A DNA stretch of 64,000 bases from Ovis canadensis (Eukaryota; Chordata; Mammalia; Artiodactyla; Bovidae), in contig NC_091251.1 of assembly GCF_042477335.2 (NCBI RefSeq), positions 33,434,501-33,498,500 of the forward strand. The letters are read 5' to 3'. Of the stretch, positions 33,065-44,296 are shown in pieces; positions within the stretch are counted from its first letter, which is position 1, and each line of letters starts with the position of its first letter. The translations under genes were made by a program, and so were the position numbers. The notes below the pieces were generated by a model, which was given only the letters and a program-made list of their open reading frames with translations, ran no database searches and had not been told where the DNA came from.

Positions 33065-35985
33065 ATGGCAGATTTTTAAAAAGCAATTTATACCTTTCTG
33101 TAATATTTGACTTATATCCAAGTATCATATTGCTTTCATTTGTAAATGGTTAGTAGAAAATGTCTGAGATGTGGTATTATAAGCCACTTAAATTTTATTC
33201 TTTACATTTTTTGTTTTAAAAACAAAATGAATGAGGTTTAAGAATATCTAGAAATCAGGGAAAGAATTGGGGAGTGGTTTACTATTTTGTTCCTGTCTTT
33301 GGGCTGCAAATATTTGTCAGTTAGATTATAAAACTTCAGACAAAGCAGCCTGGTGGAAAATCCATTTGTGTGTCATCACCTGGCAGCTTCTCCAGCCCTC
33401 ACCCACCACCCCCGCCTTCCCAGTAAGAGGAGCCACCTCCTAGAGGGTTACGCGTGGGTATAAAATGTGTATGTGTGTGTGTTGAGACATAATGCCCTCT
33501 CCCCTGGGTTACACCTGCGCAAAACAGCCCTGAGCCCTTGGTGGGAGGGCGTAAACCTGACTTGGGGCTGACAGGGTCAGGGCAGTTTCTGGCATCAGCT
33601 GAGTCCTCTTTCCACTGCGTCTACCTCCTTCTCTCCCTACACAGTTCTCTCTCAGGGGCCACATCAGTGGACCTGCCAGCTGGTCTCGGCCAGGGCAACT
33701 CTAGCTCCTCAGAGATTCTGTAGGAACCTTGGTTGTCAAAGGGATTCAGCTTCCTTCTTCTTAGGAGTTCTGCTTCTGTGCAAACGTGTGGGAGCAGAGA
33801 GAGACCTGCCGGGATGCCTGCAAGCATCGAAGAACCATGTATTCTATCCTGGTGGATAATACATCAGGGGAGGGCTGGCGGGCCACCATTTGTCTACAGA
33901 GTCTGAATCCAGGCCCTCATTCAGTTTAGTATCCTCTATTGGTGTAACAATAATTCACAAATGGAGGACTCGCTCCATGGCTCCTGTTACATTTCTGGTA
34001 GCCAGTTAGATTTGAGATAAAATTGTTAGGTTTGGTCAGTGCCCTCAGGTTCTATCTCTCTTTGTCTCCCAGGGAATGTCAAGCCTTCCCAGGGAGTATC
34101 AATTCCTCAGGGGCCCTGAGGGAGGGTTAGTGATTCTGTATCCCAGCATTTTGGTTCAGACACAGGAAACGTTAACTGGACAGTGTGTGGGGCTGGAGAA
34201 GGGAAGAGTTCTTCCTTCTAAGTTCTAAGCCAGAACTTCACAGCTCTGCATTTGACTGTGGAACACTGGTCCTGCTGTGGGATTGGCTGTTTTCTGTTTG
34301 CGGATTAGTGTGGCTACTGGTTTCTCTTCACATCTGATTTGGAGATGCTAAGGGTGTGCCTCTGATCCAAGCTCCCTTAATTATCCTAACGATTCAACAG
34401 GAATTTATCAAGTAGCCACTATGTGATGGCCAAATGACCCCACACTGCCTTCAGCTTAGAAAGTTTATATGCCATTGCTAAACAACATCACTGTAGTGAA
34501 AAAAGTGAGGCAGGTATCCAAGGGTGGAGAAAGGCATCCAAGAACCTGTTTATAGCTTCAATGCCCTCAGGGCGTGAAGCCACGGAACAGCTAGGATGGA
34601 CCTGGGAAGGACTGGGGTAAGTTCTAAATAGGAGGAATAAAGAAATCTACTCAACTCATATCCTGGGTGACTTCTGGAAATAGCCTCCCAGCTCCAGTGC
34701 TCCAGTGCCCTGGTGGGTAGCTGTCCATTGTCATATTCTGGCATCTCAATCTCTGCACGTGCTTATCCCCTAAAGCTGTTCTTCCTCCTGAAGTTGGTGG
34801 CAGGTGGTACGCCCTGGGAAGTCAACTGGGGAGGCCATAGCCTTTGTGAGTAGGAGGGAGTTAGCCAGAAGGAAAAGTCATGGCTATCTTAGAGACAGTC
34901 TCCAGGAAGGCGAGAGGCTATGAGGAGGCTCTTGCCCCTGACTCAGACTTGCGTAGGGAGTCCAATTCCTTCCTTTTTCTGGGCTTCAGGGAGTCTATGC
35001 TTGAGATTACTACTAGTGATGGGGAAAAGTGACTACCCGACCCTCTCCCTCCCTACTCACTTACGGTAATTGGGCGGGCTGCTAGGTTAGGTAATAAGCA
35101 ACCCTCACATCTCCGTGGGTTAACCCAGGAAGAGTTTATTGCTTGTGTCACAGTTGAGTGCAGGCTCTATGTCCCTCCTGGGCAGCTGTTCTTCAAGTAG
35201 AAACTCAAGGAATCTGGCTGCTTCTACCTGGCAATGCCATCATTTCAGAATTCTTTACTTCCAATCATACCAACAGGAGAGAGGGTGAGCCAGGGTTCTT
35301 AGGGGAATCTTAAGAAAGCCAGGAACAGGCAGAAATTATGACATAGCTTCAATTTAGCAGTCAGGGAGGCTGAAGCACTAGTCTTTCCATGTCTGCAGGA
35401 GAGGAAATGGGGTGGTCAGCACCATGCCTGTGTCTATCATATACATGCAGAGTCTTCAGCCCCCACGGTTGTTGCAGCTACTTAGTTTTCAGATGTCCCT
35501 GCAGACCTGTGTCCCTCTCCAGTACAGAGGTTCATCTTTCTTGACTTTTTAAAACTTTAACGGTCACCTGTGTACTGATCGTGCATAAATATTTGAGCCT
35601 TAAGGCACTGTGTGATGCCATGACCACCATGGAGTAAGTTGTTGGACGATGTTTGCTTAGCTGAATGAAGGGAGAAGGCGAAGCATGTCTGGAGACGCCG
35701 TCTCTGAATCAAATTTAAAGTGTCAACTACAAACTGGCACTTGCCAAGAGCATTTGCCAGTGACTGAACAGCAACAACCAGGGCATCTGTCTTCTGTCTC
35801 CTGTCTCTGCAGAGATTGAACCCTGTGCTGCTGCAGCTGCTGACCTTCAACAGCCGCTGAGGGGAGTTCAGGGTGGAGAGTGAGGCACTCTGTGCTCCAT
35901 GGAAACAGGTGGAACAAGTCTTTAGGAAGTTAGATGCTTTTAGGAACCTATTTCACGATCCCAATCCTTTCATCTCTTCATATCT
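33065..35985. other. Single-copy sequence, no gene seen
   Basis: Downstream exons of the DHRS2-like gene (36363-37464, minus) would fall here but none was recognised. The minus frame at 35557-35850 (97 codons) is unrecognised. Confidence 0.4.
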
Positions 35986-35989
35986 AGAA

Positions 35990-36230
35990 GAGCACTAAAT
36001 CCCTTCATGGTGACACATCGCATTAGTTTGATCTCTGGTGAGTAGCTAAGATCAATCATGTGAGTGTTTTGTGACTGACTCCCAATAAAACCTCTAGACA
36101 CCAAGGGTTGAGTGAGCTTCCCTAGTCGACGACACTCTGTACATACTGCCAATATATTGATGCTAGAATTGAGCATGTACACCTTCTCTTGCACACCAGC
36201 ATCTCCACTTCCTGTCTAGATCTGTGGGGC
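35990..36230 (+). mobile_element. Ancient LTR-like remnant
   Basis: CAATAAAACCTCTAGACACC then GAGCTTCCCTAGTCGACGAC resembles the remnant at 58880-59215, so both are probably the same old family. Confidence 0.4.
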
Positions 36231-36362
36231 AGACTGTGGACCTCTTGAGCAGGGGCCAAATGAAACAGAATTGACTTGATGCGTGTCATGTCCTTCCCTA
36301 AGGCTGGCTATAAGCAGCAGTATCCCTGTGGCTCCATCTCTACCTCCTTGACTGCCTCTCAC

Positions 36363-37464
36363 TGTGGCCACCAGCCTCTCCTAGTCCTCGCCCTTCCCCG
36401 TGTGGCACACCGTACCTGTCATGCCCAGCCCCTCCCTCTGCAGTGCTGCTACTGCCCAGTTCACCTGCTGTTTCCTGATGCTGACCACCACGTGGACCCC
36501 ATCCTGGGCCAGACACTGGGCAATGGTGAAGTTGATCCTGCAGGAGAGATGGAGAAGACGTGACAGTCACCCCAGGGCTGAGCCCTTCCTTTCTTGCTGC
36601 ATTTCTAGCCTTAAGGCCCCAAGTGAATTTCCTACTATCCTGGAGCAGCTAACCTCATGCCCTGCTCACGGATGATCAGAGGACCAGAGAGAGTCAAGAG
36701 GGCACGTCCCTTCATGGGTGTGTTGGACAGGCTGCCTGTGTATATCAGCTCTTAGCTTCACCTTCTTGGAGAAGGAAATGGCAACCCACTCCAATATTCT
36801 TGCCTGGAGAATCCCATGGATGAAGGAGCTTGGTGGGGTACAGTCCACGGGTCTCAAAGAGTCGGACATGACTGACCTTCATCTTCTATTCAAATGACTG
36901 CAACCTGAGAGTTTGTTGCCTCCAGTCTGTGAAACCACTGGGCACCTACAAGCACACAACTTGGAAGCACGGGGTCTAACTCCATCCAGGGTGACTGTTG
37001 ATCAGTGGAGGAAGGGCACGAATGGCTGAACTGTCCCCCTGACTTTCCCTGATGGATGCTCTGAGATGTAGTTCCTAAGTTGCCTGGAGGACCTGTAGAA
37101 TCTAGCACCCGGTGGCCTGTAGTGGCAACCAACTTCATGACCGGCCCATGCTGGCTTTCTCTCCTTTCCTGCTTCCTTCTGTGTTTCTCCTTAGGGTCAC
37201 ATTCCCAAATAAACTATGTCATTTCCACCTGGTAGGCTCTGCTCTGTGGGGATGAATTAAGACAACGAGGTCGACAAAATCTAGAGATGCCCACAATTTC
37301 CAGGTCCCCCAGATGTTCTCTCACCCATTTGTAGAGCCTGTGACCATGGCGACTTTGTTGATGGGGTTGCTGTTACCCCTGGCTCCCCTGCTGGTGCTCC
37401 TCACGGACAGCGAGGACTTAGAGGGCAGGAGGCCCCTTCAAGCTCGGGTCAGGGGCCTAAACAT
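36363..37464 (-). pseudogene. DHRS2: Unprocessed DHRS2-like (SDR family) pseudogene, exons 1 and 2
   Basis: Two exons of a short-chain dehydrogenase/reductase are visible on the minus strand with consensus splice sites. Exon 1 (37464 to 37325) reads about 47 codons ending NKVAMVTGSTNG and a GG|GTGAGA donor. The VTGSTNG end is the glycine-rich cofactor-binding motif. Exon 2 (36537 to 36363) follows a CTCTCCTGCAG acceptor and reads [19 protein letters not shown], then [14 protein letters not shown], closing at ACA|GTGAGA. The phase across the intron is consistent. In-frame stops: TGA at codon 9 of exon 1 and TAG after GKGED in exon 2; one codon is missing near KQQVN. Family members DHRS2 and DHRS4 act on carbonyl substrates. 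The 47-codon first exon and VTGST fit DHRS2 better than DHRS4. Later exons were not found. Confidence 0.8.
36766..36874 (+). mobile_element. Bov-A SINE monomer in the pseudogene intron
   Basis: Single Bov-A unit (GGAGAAGGAAATGGCAACCC) with a short duplication accttc at 36760-36765 and 36875-36880. Confidence 0.82.
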
Positions 37465-37499
37465 ACTGGTTTCTGTTGGGTCTTTCTCTTGGTGAGCTT

Positions 37500-38125
37500 G
37501 GTCTAGAGAGGTTTCTAGAAAGTTAGTCACAGTTGCAGAGAGCATTGTCTCTGCATAAGGAGCTGATGCAACACCTCCCTGGTTGGGCTGGATCCCAGGC
37601 GGTCTGGGGATCACCCTGGGAAGCTCAGCCTAGAGCCTTTTCTTCTAGTCCTTCTCATGGTTTCCTGAACACAGACTTTCCCACATGAAATCTTTTCTGT
37701 TTAAACTAACTGGAGTGGTTTCTGCTGTTTAGAAGCAAATCCTAACCTATTCTCACACAGGTTCAAAAATTATTTATTCATCGAGACCCTTAGGATAAGG
37801 AACATGTACTCTACAGGTTTGCTGCCTGAAGACCAAGCAAATTGAGGTGTGAAAGGGCTTTGTAAAGTGCCTAAAATATAAGCAGCTCTGTAGCTTCTTA
37901 TAAGGGTTGATGTGTGTTTCATCGTCCTATCCTTGAGGGACCCCTGGCCTCCAGCCTCTGGATGCAGCTCACCCTGCTTGCAGGGCTTTGGCCTGCCTGC
38001 TTTCCCTCCCCCGGCCTCTTCTTTGTTTTCAGTGCATCAGGGGGATCCCTTCTGATGTATTATCTCCTCCATGTGACCTAGTGTCCTGTGCTTACTCCCC
38101 TTCTAGCATTTATGGCACGAACTCT
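37500..38125. other. Single-copy sequence upstream of the DHRS2-like exon 1
   Basis: It would hold the promoter of the minus-strand gene. No CpG-rich stretch or clear TATA box was recognised. Confidence 0.35.
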
Positions 38126-38129
38126 AATG

Positions 38130-38215
38130 GACTGTGTTGCATTTTAACAGGGTGCCCACCACCTGGAACTTGCTTAACAGATATTTGCTAAAGGAATGGG
38201 GAAAAATGAATGAAT
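38130..38215 (+). mobile_element. L2 LINE 3'-end remnant
   Basis: CACCACCTGGAACTTGCTTA and AGATATTTGCTAAAGGAATG match the L2 3' terminus pattern. Confidence 0.45.
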
Positions 38216-38219
38216 TGAG

Positions 38220-39055
38220 GTTTGGCTGCAGTGAGCTAGTGAGGTTGTAGGGGCCCCTTTAGACCCCTGGGTTGAATTTCTTAGTCACACTCTTCCCCTG
38301 CGCTGTCCTGTTGTGTCAGTTCAACTCTGGCCTGCAAACGTTTACTTTCAAGAAGCCATTCTCAGTTTCTAAGTGCTCAGGCTTAGGATGGCATCAGGCC
38401 TTGTGTGCACAGTGAACTTGTGTTTTCCTGATGTTTAGGATTCTGACCCTTTGCTCAAATCTCCACAAATCTATACTTCTGAACTGATTTACATAAAACC
38501 AATTCCCTTATTTAAACACTTAAACTTTAGTAAATCTTCGGCAAATATCAAAGCAGGTGATGCTTTTGAAGCAAACTATATACACAAAAATTCATAATCT
38601 TTTATCTCAGAAACTTAGGTCCTATGGTTCCTACTCATTTATTATGGTTCCTTACCTCCCCTGTAGCCAGGGATTCAAAATAGAAGGGTTTCCTTGTCCT
38701 CCTACTTAACTTTTTGTCAGTGTCACTCCAGGCAGTTTATTCTTAAATTTCTGGGGCTTCATCTTGTCCAAGAACAGAATCCCTCGATCTCCGTTCCCCA
38801 AACCATTTCTCAGTCTTTTTGACAAGGAAGAATCTACCTGGGGAAATCAAAAAGCTATGCATTTCTCATCCGCACCCCCACCCCGCCCCGTTTCCTTCAC
38901 ATCTTTCTTTATTTTGGAAAAAAAGATACAGAATCTAGGAGTGTACTAGTTTCCTCATTTTTTTTCAACAAAAATTTAATGGGAACCTGATATGTACTGA
39001 GTGCGTGGAATACAAGGATGCCTCTATCATAGTTTTACCTTTGGTACTCAAAGTG
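38220..39055. other. Single-copy sequence, no gene seen
   Basis: The stretch 38965-39060 has an old SINE-like look. Nothing else recognised. Confidence 0.35.
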
Positions 39056-39290
39056 AAATTGTACACACAGATTGGGGCTTGAACCCGTGGTCTTTTAACT
39101 GAGATCACTCACCTGGTCTCAGGACTTAGTGAAGCACAGATTCTCGATGTCATGACATAGAAAGAATTCAGTAGGAAACGAAATGATAAAGAAGTGAATT
39201 TATTTAGAGAGAAACATACTCCATCGACAGAATGTGGGCCATCTCAGAAGGCAAGAGCAGCACCATGGTATGGGGATGTCAGATTTTATG

Positions 39291-39343
39291 TGCGTGCTTT
39301 GTCACGCAGTTGTGTCCAACTGTTTGCGATTTCACAGACTGGA
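39291..39343 (-). mobile_element. Bov-tA fragment
   Basis: CACGCAGTTGTGTCCAACTG and TTTGCGATTTCACAGACTGG keep the Bov-tA 3' pattern. Heavily shortened. Confidence 0.55.
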
Positions 39344-39629
39344 GTGGATAATTTCACAGGCTAATGAGTGGGAGGAGTATTCTAGCTATTTTGGGAAAGG
39401 GATGGGCATTTCCAGGAATTGGGCCATGGCGGCCCACTTTCTGACCTTTATGATTGGCCTTGGAACTGCCATGGAGCCTGTGAGTGTGTCATTTAGCTGA
39501 TGTGTTAAAATGAGTGTATTCTGAGGCTCACGATCTAGTAGAAGTAGACTCATCTGCCATCTTGGACCTATTTGGTTCTAATCAGTTTATGTCGTGTCCT
39601 CAGGCTATGTCACACTTTTAAAGGTTGTG

Positions 39630-39860
39630 AAAGAAAGAAAGATAGCACTAAGTCGTGTCTGACTCTTGCGATCCCATGAACTGTAGCATGCCAGGCCCCT
39701 CTGTCCATAGGATTCTCTGTCCAGAGGATTCTCCAGGCAATAATACTGGAGTGGGTTGCCATTTCCTTCTCCAGGGGAACGTCCCAACTCAGGAACTGAA
39801 TCCAGGTCTCCCATATTGCAGGCAGATGCTTTACCAACTGAGCTATGCAGGAAGCCCCTA
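39630..39860 (-). mobile_element. Bov-tA SINE
   Basis: Minus-strand copy with a small internal duplication (GGATTCTCTGTCCAGAGGAT near 39710). Target duplication aaaggttgtg at 39620-39629 and 39861-39870. Confidence 0.9.
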
Positions 39861-39944
39861 AAAGGTTGTGCCCTGCCCTCTTCCCTCCTGCTTCAACAGT
39901 TCTCATACTCTGAACTGGGTCTGCAGACAAAAAAAAAAAACAAA

Positions 39945-40764
39945 CAAAAACGGTTATTATCCATAGTGTTAGGAGGTAAATATGATGAACACAGTTTCCA
40001 AACATTGAGGTTGCAGTGGTTAGATAAAACATATTGGGGAAAGTAATACCAGAGTGGACTCAGGAAAAGGAACTTTTCTTATTGTTATTTTTACTTTAAA
40101 AGATGCGTGCTTTTTTAAAAAGGGGTAAATGTTCACTGTAAAATTAAAAAATATATATTTGAGAAAATTCAGGGAAAAGCTGTGAAAGGCTTCATAGTGA
40201 ATCTGACTTTGAGATGGATTGATGTCTTCCATGGTAAGCCAGGCTTTGTCTAGCATACTCTTCAGGTGATCAGATTCTGTGGGGTCACTGCACCTTTCAT
40301 TGCCTTTGAGTTATTTACAACTGATAGCAATGCAAATGATGCCTATCCACAGATGCAAATAAATGTTGTCTGGAGGAGATTCAATTGGTTTCCTTCCCTC
40401 CACTGTGGAAGAAATCAGCTTTGCATCTATTAAGCAAATTTATTTTAGTTTTCCTTATGGTCTCCCTCTATGTGCGGTTCTTTGAATTCACTTTTGAATC
40501 AGTTATAATATCTTAGTGGTTCCCTTCATGAATTATTGAGTTAAGTAAAAATTTTGGTACTTGTTCATTTTATATTTGTATGACAGTATGACTTTGCCTT
40601 ATAAAAAATTATCCTTCAACAAAAGAAAGTAAAAATTTGATATCAAGTTAAATATTGGTTTTTTTTAAAACAATTCCCTTAGCTACCTCTCTGCATATCC
40701 ATTCTCATATAAAATCCATGTATTCAATTTTGCAGAAAGGGATCACAGTACAGATGGATTTTCC
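39945..40764. other. AT-rich single-copy sequence
   Basis: No gene or named repeat recognised. Confidence 0.4.
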
Positions 40765-40869
40765 CTTTCTCCATCCTTCCCACCTTTCCCCCCCTTCTTT
40801 TGTTTTTCCTTTCCTCCCTTCCTTCCTTTCTTCTTTTTCCTTCCTCCCTTCCTCTCTCTCTCTCTTTCT
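40765..40869. repeat. Polypyrimidine tract
   Basis: About 105 bases almost purely C and T, ending in a CT dinucleotide run, with very few purines. Confidence 0.85.
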
Positions 40870-40896
40870 AATATTTATTTATTTGTGATGTGGACC

Positions 40897-41250
40897 TTTT
40901 TTTAAAAAATTATTTACTTATTTTTGGCTGGGCTTGGTCTTTTGTTGTTGCACCAGCTTTTCTCTAGCTGTGGCAAGCGAGGGCTACTCTATAGTTTTGG
41001 TAAGAAGTGTATACTTCTCATTGCGGAGGCTTCTTGTTGTGGAGCACGGGCTCGGGCACTCAGGCTTTCCGTGGTTGCAGCATGTGGGCTCAGTAGTTGT
41101 GGCTCCCGGGCTCTAGAGCACAGGTTCAATAGTTGCGGTGCATGGGCTTAGTTGTTCCATGGCAGGGGGAATTTCCGCAGATCAGGGATCCAACCCATGT
41201 CTTCCGCATTGGCAGGTGGATTCTTGACCATGGAGCCACCAGGGAAGCCC
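40897..41250 (-). mobile_element. CHR-type SINE, long form
   Basis: The longest CHR copy here (354 bases), including the extended body (GAGCACGGGCTCGGGCACTC). Perfect 11-base duplication tgatgtggacc at 40886-40896 and 41251-41261. Confidence 0.9.
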
Positions 41251-41284
41251 TGATGTGGACCGTTTTTAAAGTCTATGAGAACTG

Positions 41285-41605
41285 CCTCGCAGTCTCAGGT
41301 TTTCTGGTGATGGGATTAGTTTCTGGGTGGTCTTTGGCCAATCATTCTAATTCAGAGTCTTTCCTGGTGGTCCACGCACCGCTCAGCCAAGATGGATGCT
41401 AGCGAGAGGGATTCTGGGCAGTGGACGGACACGCGGTGTCTCCTTTCAACCTTTCCCCAACTCTTCCGGTTGGTGGTGGCTTATTAGTTCCGTATTCCTT
41501 ATCAGGATCTCCTGTCTTAAAACAACCCATGCAAACGGTTACTATGGTGCCTGGCCAGGGTGGGCGGTTTCAATCAGCGTGCTTCCCCTAACAATACTGC
41601 TTCTG
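41285..41605. mobile_element. ERV LTR-like remnant
   Basis: CAGCCAAGATGGATGCTAGC at 41386, GGTTGGTGGTGGCTTATTAG near 41469 and TACTATGGTGCCTGGCCAGG resemble a ruminant ERV LTR. Orientation not decided. Confidence 0.4.
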
Positions 41606-41617
41606 CTTTACATCTTG

Positions 41618-41727
41618 GTTTTTTGGCCATGAGGCATGCGGGATCTTAGTTTCCTGGACAGGGATCGAACCTGTGTAGCCTGCATTGGAAGGCAGATTCT
41701 TAACCACGGGACTACCAGGGGAGTCCC
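41618..41727 (-). mobile_element. CHR-type SINE
   Basis: GGCATGCGGGATCTTAGTTT to CTACCAGGGGAGTCCC in reverse-complement CHR order. Confidence 0.8.
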
Positions 41728-41729
41728 TC

Positions 41730-42328
41730 CTTAGCTGATTCTTAAAGGATGAATGAAATAAGGAGTTTAGGAATATGGGAGGGCACACCAAGTGCAAGGA
41801 AGGTGGCAAGGAGAGAAAAGCACAGTGGGAGAAACTACAGAGAGTTTGATATTCCTGGAACATCCAGTGTGAAGTGGGGATGGCCTGGAGATGAGGCTAG
41901 GGAATTAGTCAAGGGCCAGATGGTGGCACTTATTGAATGCTGAGATAGAGAACCTGAGCTTTATCTAGAGGACAGAGGGGAGACATTGGATTTTAATAAG
42001 AAAGGTGAAAGGGTCGGATATTGACATGGTTAGATTTTTGCCTTCTAGAGACAATTTCTCTCTGTGTGAGTGTGTCTGTGCTCAGCACAGTTTGATCTGG
42101 CAGCTAAGAGATTACTGTAGCAGGAGATATGCAGGTCCTAAATCAATTGAATACTGTCAGGAAATAGATGACAGAATCAAACCAGATCAATTAAAGAGAG
42201 TTTTCATGAAGGGACTATTTTCAGAGATAAGGTATAGGAAAGGTGCAGGGATTGTGTGGTACCTGGAGTCAGCAACAGGGGAGTCAGCAACAGCTACCGT
42301 CCAGGCCTGAAGGGATAAGAAGAGGAAG
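41730..42328. other. Single-copy sequence, no gene seen
   Basis: Frame 42005-42310 (101 codons) has no recognisable domain. Confidence 0.35.
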
Positions 42329-43752
42329 TTGCTGTTCAGTCAGTCAGTTGTGTCTAACACTTTGCGACCCCATGGACTGCAGCACACCAGGCTTCCTTTC
42401 TATCACCAACTCCCAGAGCTTGCTCAAACTCACATCCATTGCGTCAGTGATGCCATCCAACAATCTCATCCTCTATAATCCCCTTCTCTTCTTGCCTGCA
42501 ATCTTTCCCACCATTAAGTTCTTTTCTAATGAGTCAGCTCTTTGGATCCAGGTGACCAAAGTATTGGAGCTTCAACTTCAATGAATATTCAGGACTGATT
42601 TCCTTTAGGATTGACTGGTTTGATCTTGTTGCAGTCCAAGGGCCTCTCAAGAGTCTTCTCTAACATCACATTTTTATTTATTTATTTTTTAATTTTTAAA
42701 ATATGAATTTATTATTTTAATTGGAGGCTAATTACTTTACAATATTGTAGTGGTTTTGCCATACAATGACATGAATCTGCCACGGGTGTACATCCTGAAC
42801 CCCCCTCGCACCTCCCTCCCCATCCAGTCCCTCTGGGTCATCCCAGGGCACCAGCCCCGAGCACCCTGTCTCGTGCATTGAATCTGGATTGGCGATTTGT
42901 TTCACATATGATAATATGCATGTTTCAGTGCCATTCTCCCAAATCGTCCCACCCTCTCCCTCTCTCACAGAGTCCAAAAGACTGTTCTATACATCTGTGT
43001 CTCTTTTGCTGTCTCGCATATAGGGTTATCGTTACCCTCTTTCTAAATTCCATATATATGTGTTAGTATACTGTATTGGTGTTTTTCTTTCTGGCTTACT
43101 TCACTCTGTATAATAGACTCCAGTTTCATCCACCTCATTAGAACGGATTAAAATGTATTCTTTTTAATGGCTGAGTAATACTCCATTGTGTATATGTACC
43201 GCAGCTTTCTTATCCATTCATCTGCTGATGGACATCTAGGTTGCTTCCATGTCCTGGCTATTATAAACAGTGCTGTGATGAACATTGGGGTACACGTGTC
43301 TCTTTCAATTCTGGTTTCCTCGGCGTGTATTGCTGGGTCATATGGCAGTTCTATTTCCAGTTTTTTAAGGAATCTCCACACTGTTTTCCATAGTGGCTGT
43401 ACTAGTTTGCATTCCCACCAACAGTGTAAGAGGGTTCCCTTTTCTCCACACCCTCTCCAGCATTTATTGCTTGTAGACTTTTGGATAGCAGCCATTCTGA
43501 CTGGTGTGAAATGGTACCTCCCTATGATTTTGATTTGCATTTCTCTGATAATGAGTGATAACATCACATTTTGAAAGCATCAGTTCTTCGGCAGTCAGCC
43601 TTCTTTATGGTCCAAATCTCACTTCCATACATGACTACTGGAAAAACCATAGCTTTGACTATACAGACCTTTGTTGGTAAAGTTGTGTCTCTGCTTCTTA
43701 ATACACTGTGTAGCTTTGTCATAGCTTTTCTTCCAAGGAGCAAGCATCTTTA
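42329..43752 (-). mobile_element. BovB LINE 3' part, interrupted by L1
   Basis: BovB 3' end runs 42329-42674 and continues at 43573-43752 after an L1. About 525 bases of BovB in total, 5'-truncated. Several substitutions and small deletions compared with the younger copies. Confidence 0.88.
42675..43559 (-). mobile_element. Ruminant L1, 5'-truncated, inside BovB
   Basis: Reverse complement of L1 from the 3' end (AATTGGAGGCTAATTACTTT at 42720) into ORF2. The minus frame 43148-43567 is the ORF2p C-terminus with the cysteine-rich motif ([18 protein letters not shown]) and the end EYYSAIKK. Perfect 13-base duplication aacatcacatttt at 42662-42674 and 43560-43572. Confidence 0.93.
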
Positions 43753-44214
43753 AGTGGGTTACCCCAACAAAGAGAGCTAGAGGGCTGCCCATCGCGAGCT
43801 GTGACTTCAGGTCAAGTGTTTTGGCAAGATTCAGGCACCCCTGCAGGAGAGAGCCAAAGGAGTTAATACTACAACTTAATTCCTTGCCCTTCTCTGACCT
43901 ACTATTATCAATACTATTACCATCTATGGCGCCCTCCATTGTCAGAACTCTTTGGGAAGGCAGATGTAATCTATACAGGTCAGGTATAGACAGCCTCCAA
44001 GAGCACAAAACAGAGTAGAGACCAGGAAGGCATAATTCTGAAGGGGCAAGTACAAGATAGTGTTGCGGAGGAAAAAAATTTCTCTGACCTATTGGCTGGT
44101 GTATTCATTAAACTGACATAAGACAGATTTTTTTTTTAATTGTATGATGCCATTTATATAATGTCTTCAGCCACACAAAGCAACAGGTAACATTTATCAA
44201 ATATTTACTATAAG
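43753..44214. other. Single-copy sequence, no gene seen
   Basis: The minus frame 43619-44008 is partly BovB and otherwise unrecognised. Confidence 0.35.
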
Positions 44215-44296
44215 GCTAATATTATTCTAATACATTATATGAGTCAAGTCAATCTGCAGAACAATCTGAAGATAGATGCTTTATTATCCCCATATT

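Larger units (their letters stand above)
39060..39940 (-). mobile_element. ERV LTR remnant, SINE-interrupted
   Basis: On the minus strand an AATAAATTCACTTC polyadenylation signal (plus GAAGTGAATTTATT near 39192) is preceded by U3-like sequence (plus CTAATGAGTGGGAGGAGTAT at 39361, GCCATCTTGGACC near 39558). Bov-tA pieces lie inside it. No internal retroviral genes adjoin, so it is probably a solo LTR. Confidence 0.5.

Noticed and set aside
35557-35850. 97-codon minus frame downstream of the DHRS2-like exons as exon 3
   Set aside because: Its translation does not resemble the SDR segment expected after exon 2, and no matching splice acceptor was seen.
37313-37495. Plus-strand frame with a signal-peptide-like start (MATLLMGLLLPLAPLLVLL)
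   Set aside because: It lies antisense to exon 1 of the DHRS2-like pseudogene; the hydrophobic run comes from the reverse of arginine- and serine-rich codons.
43188-43574. 128-codon plus-strand frame
   Set aside because: Antisense of L1 ORF2p C-terminus.
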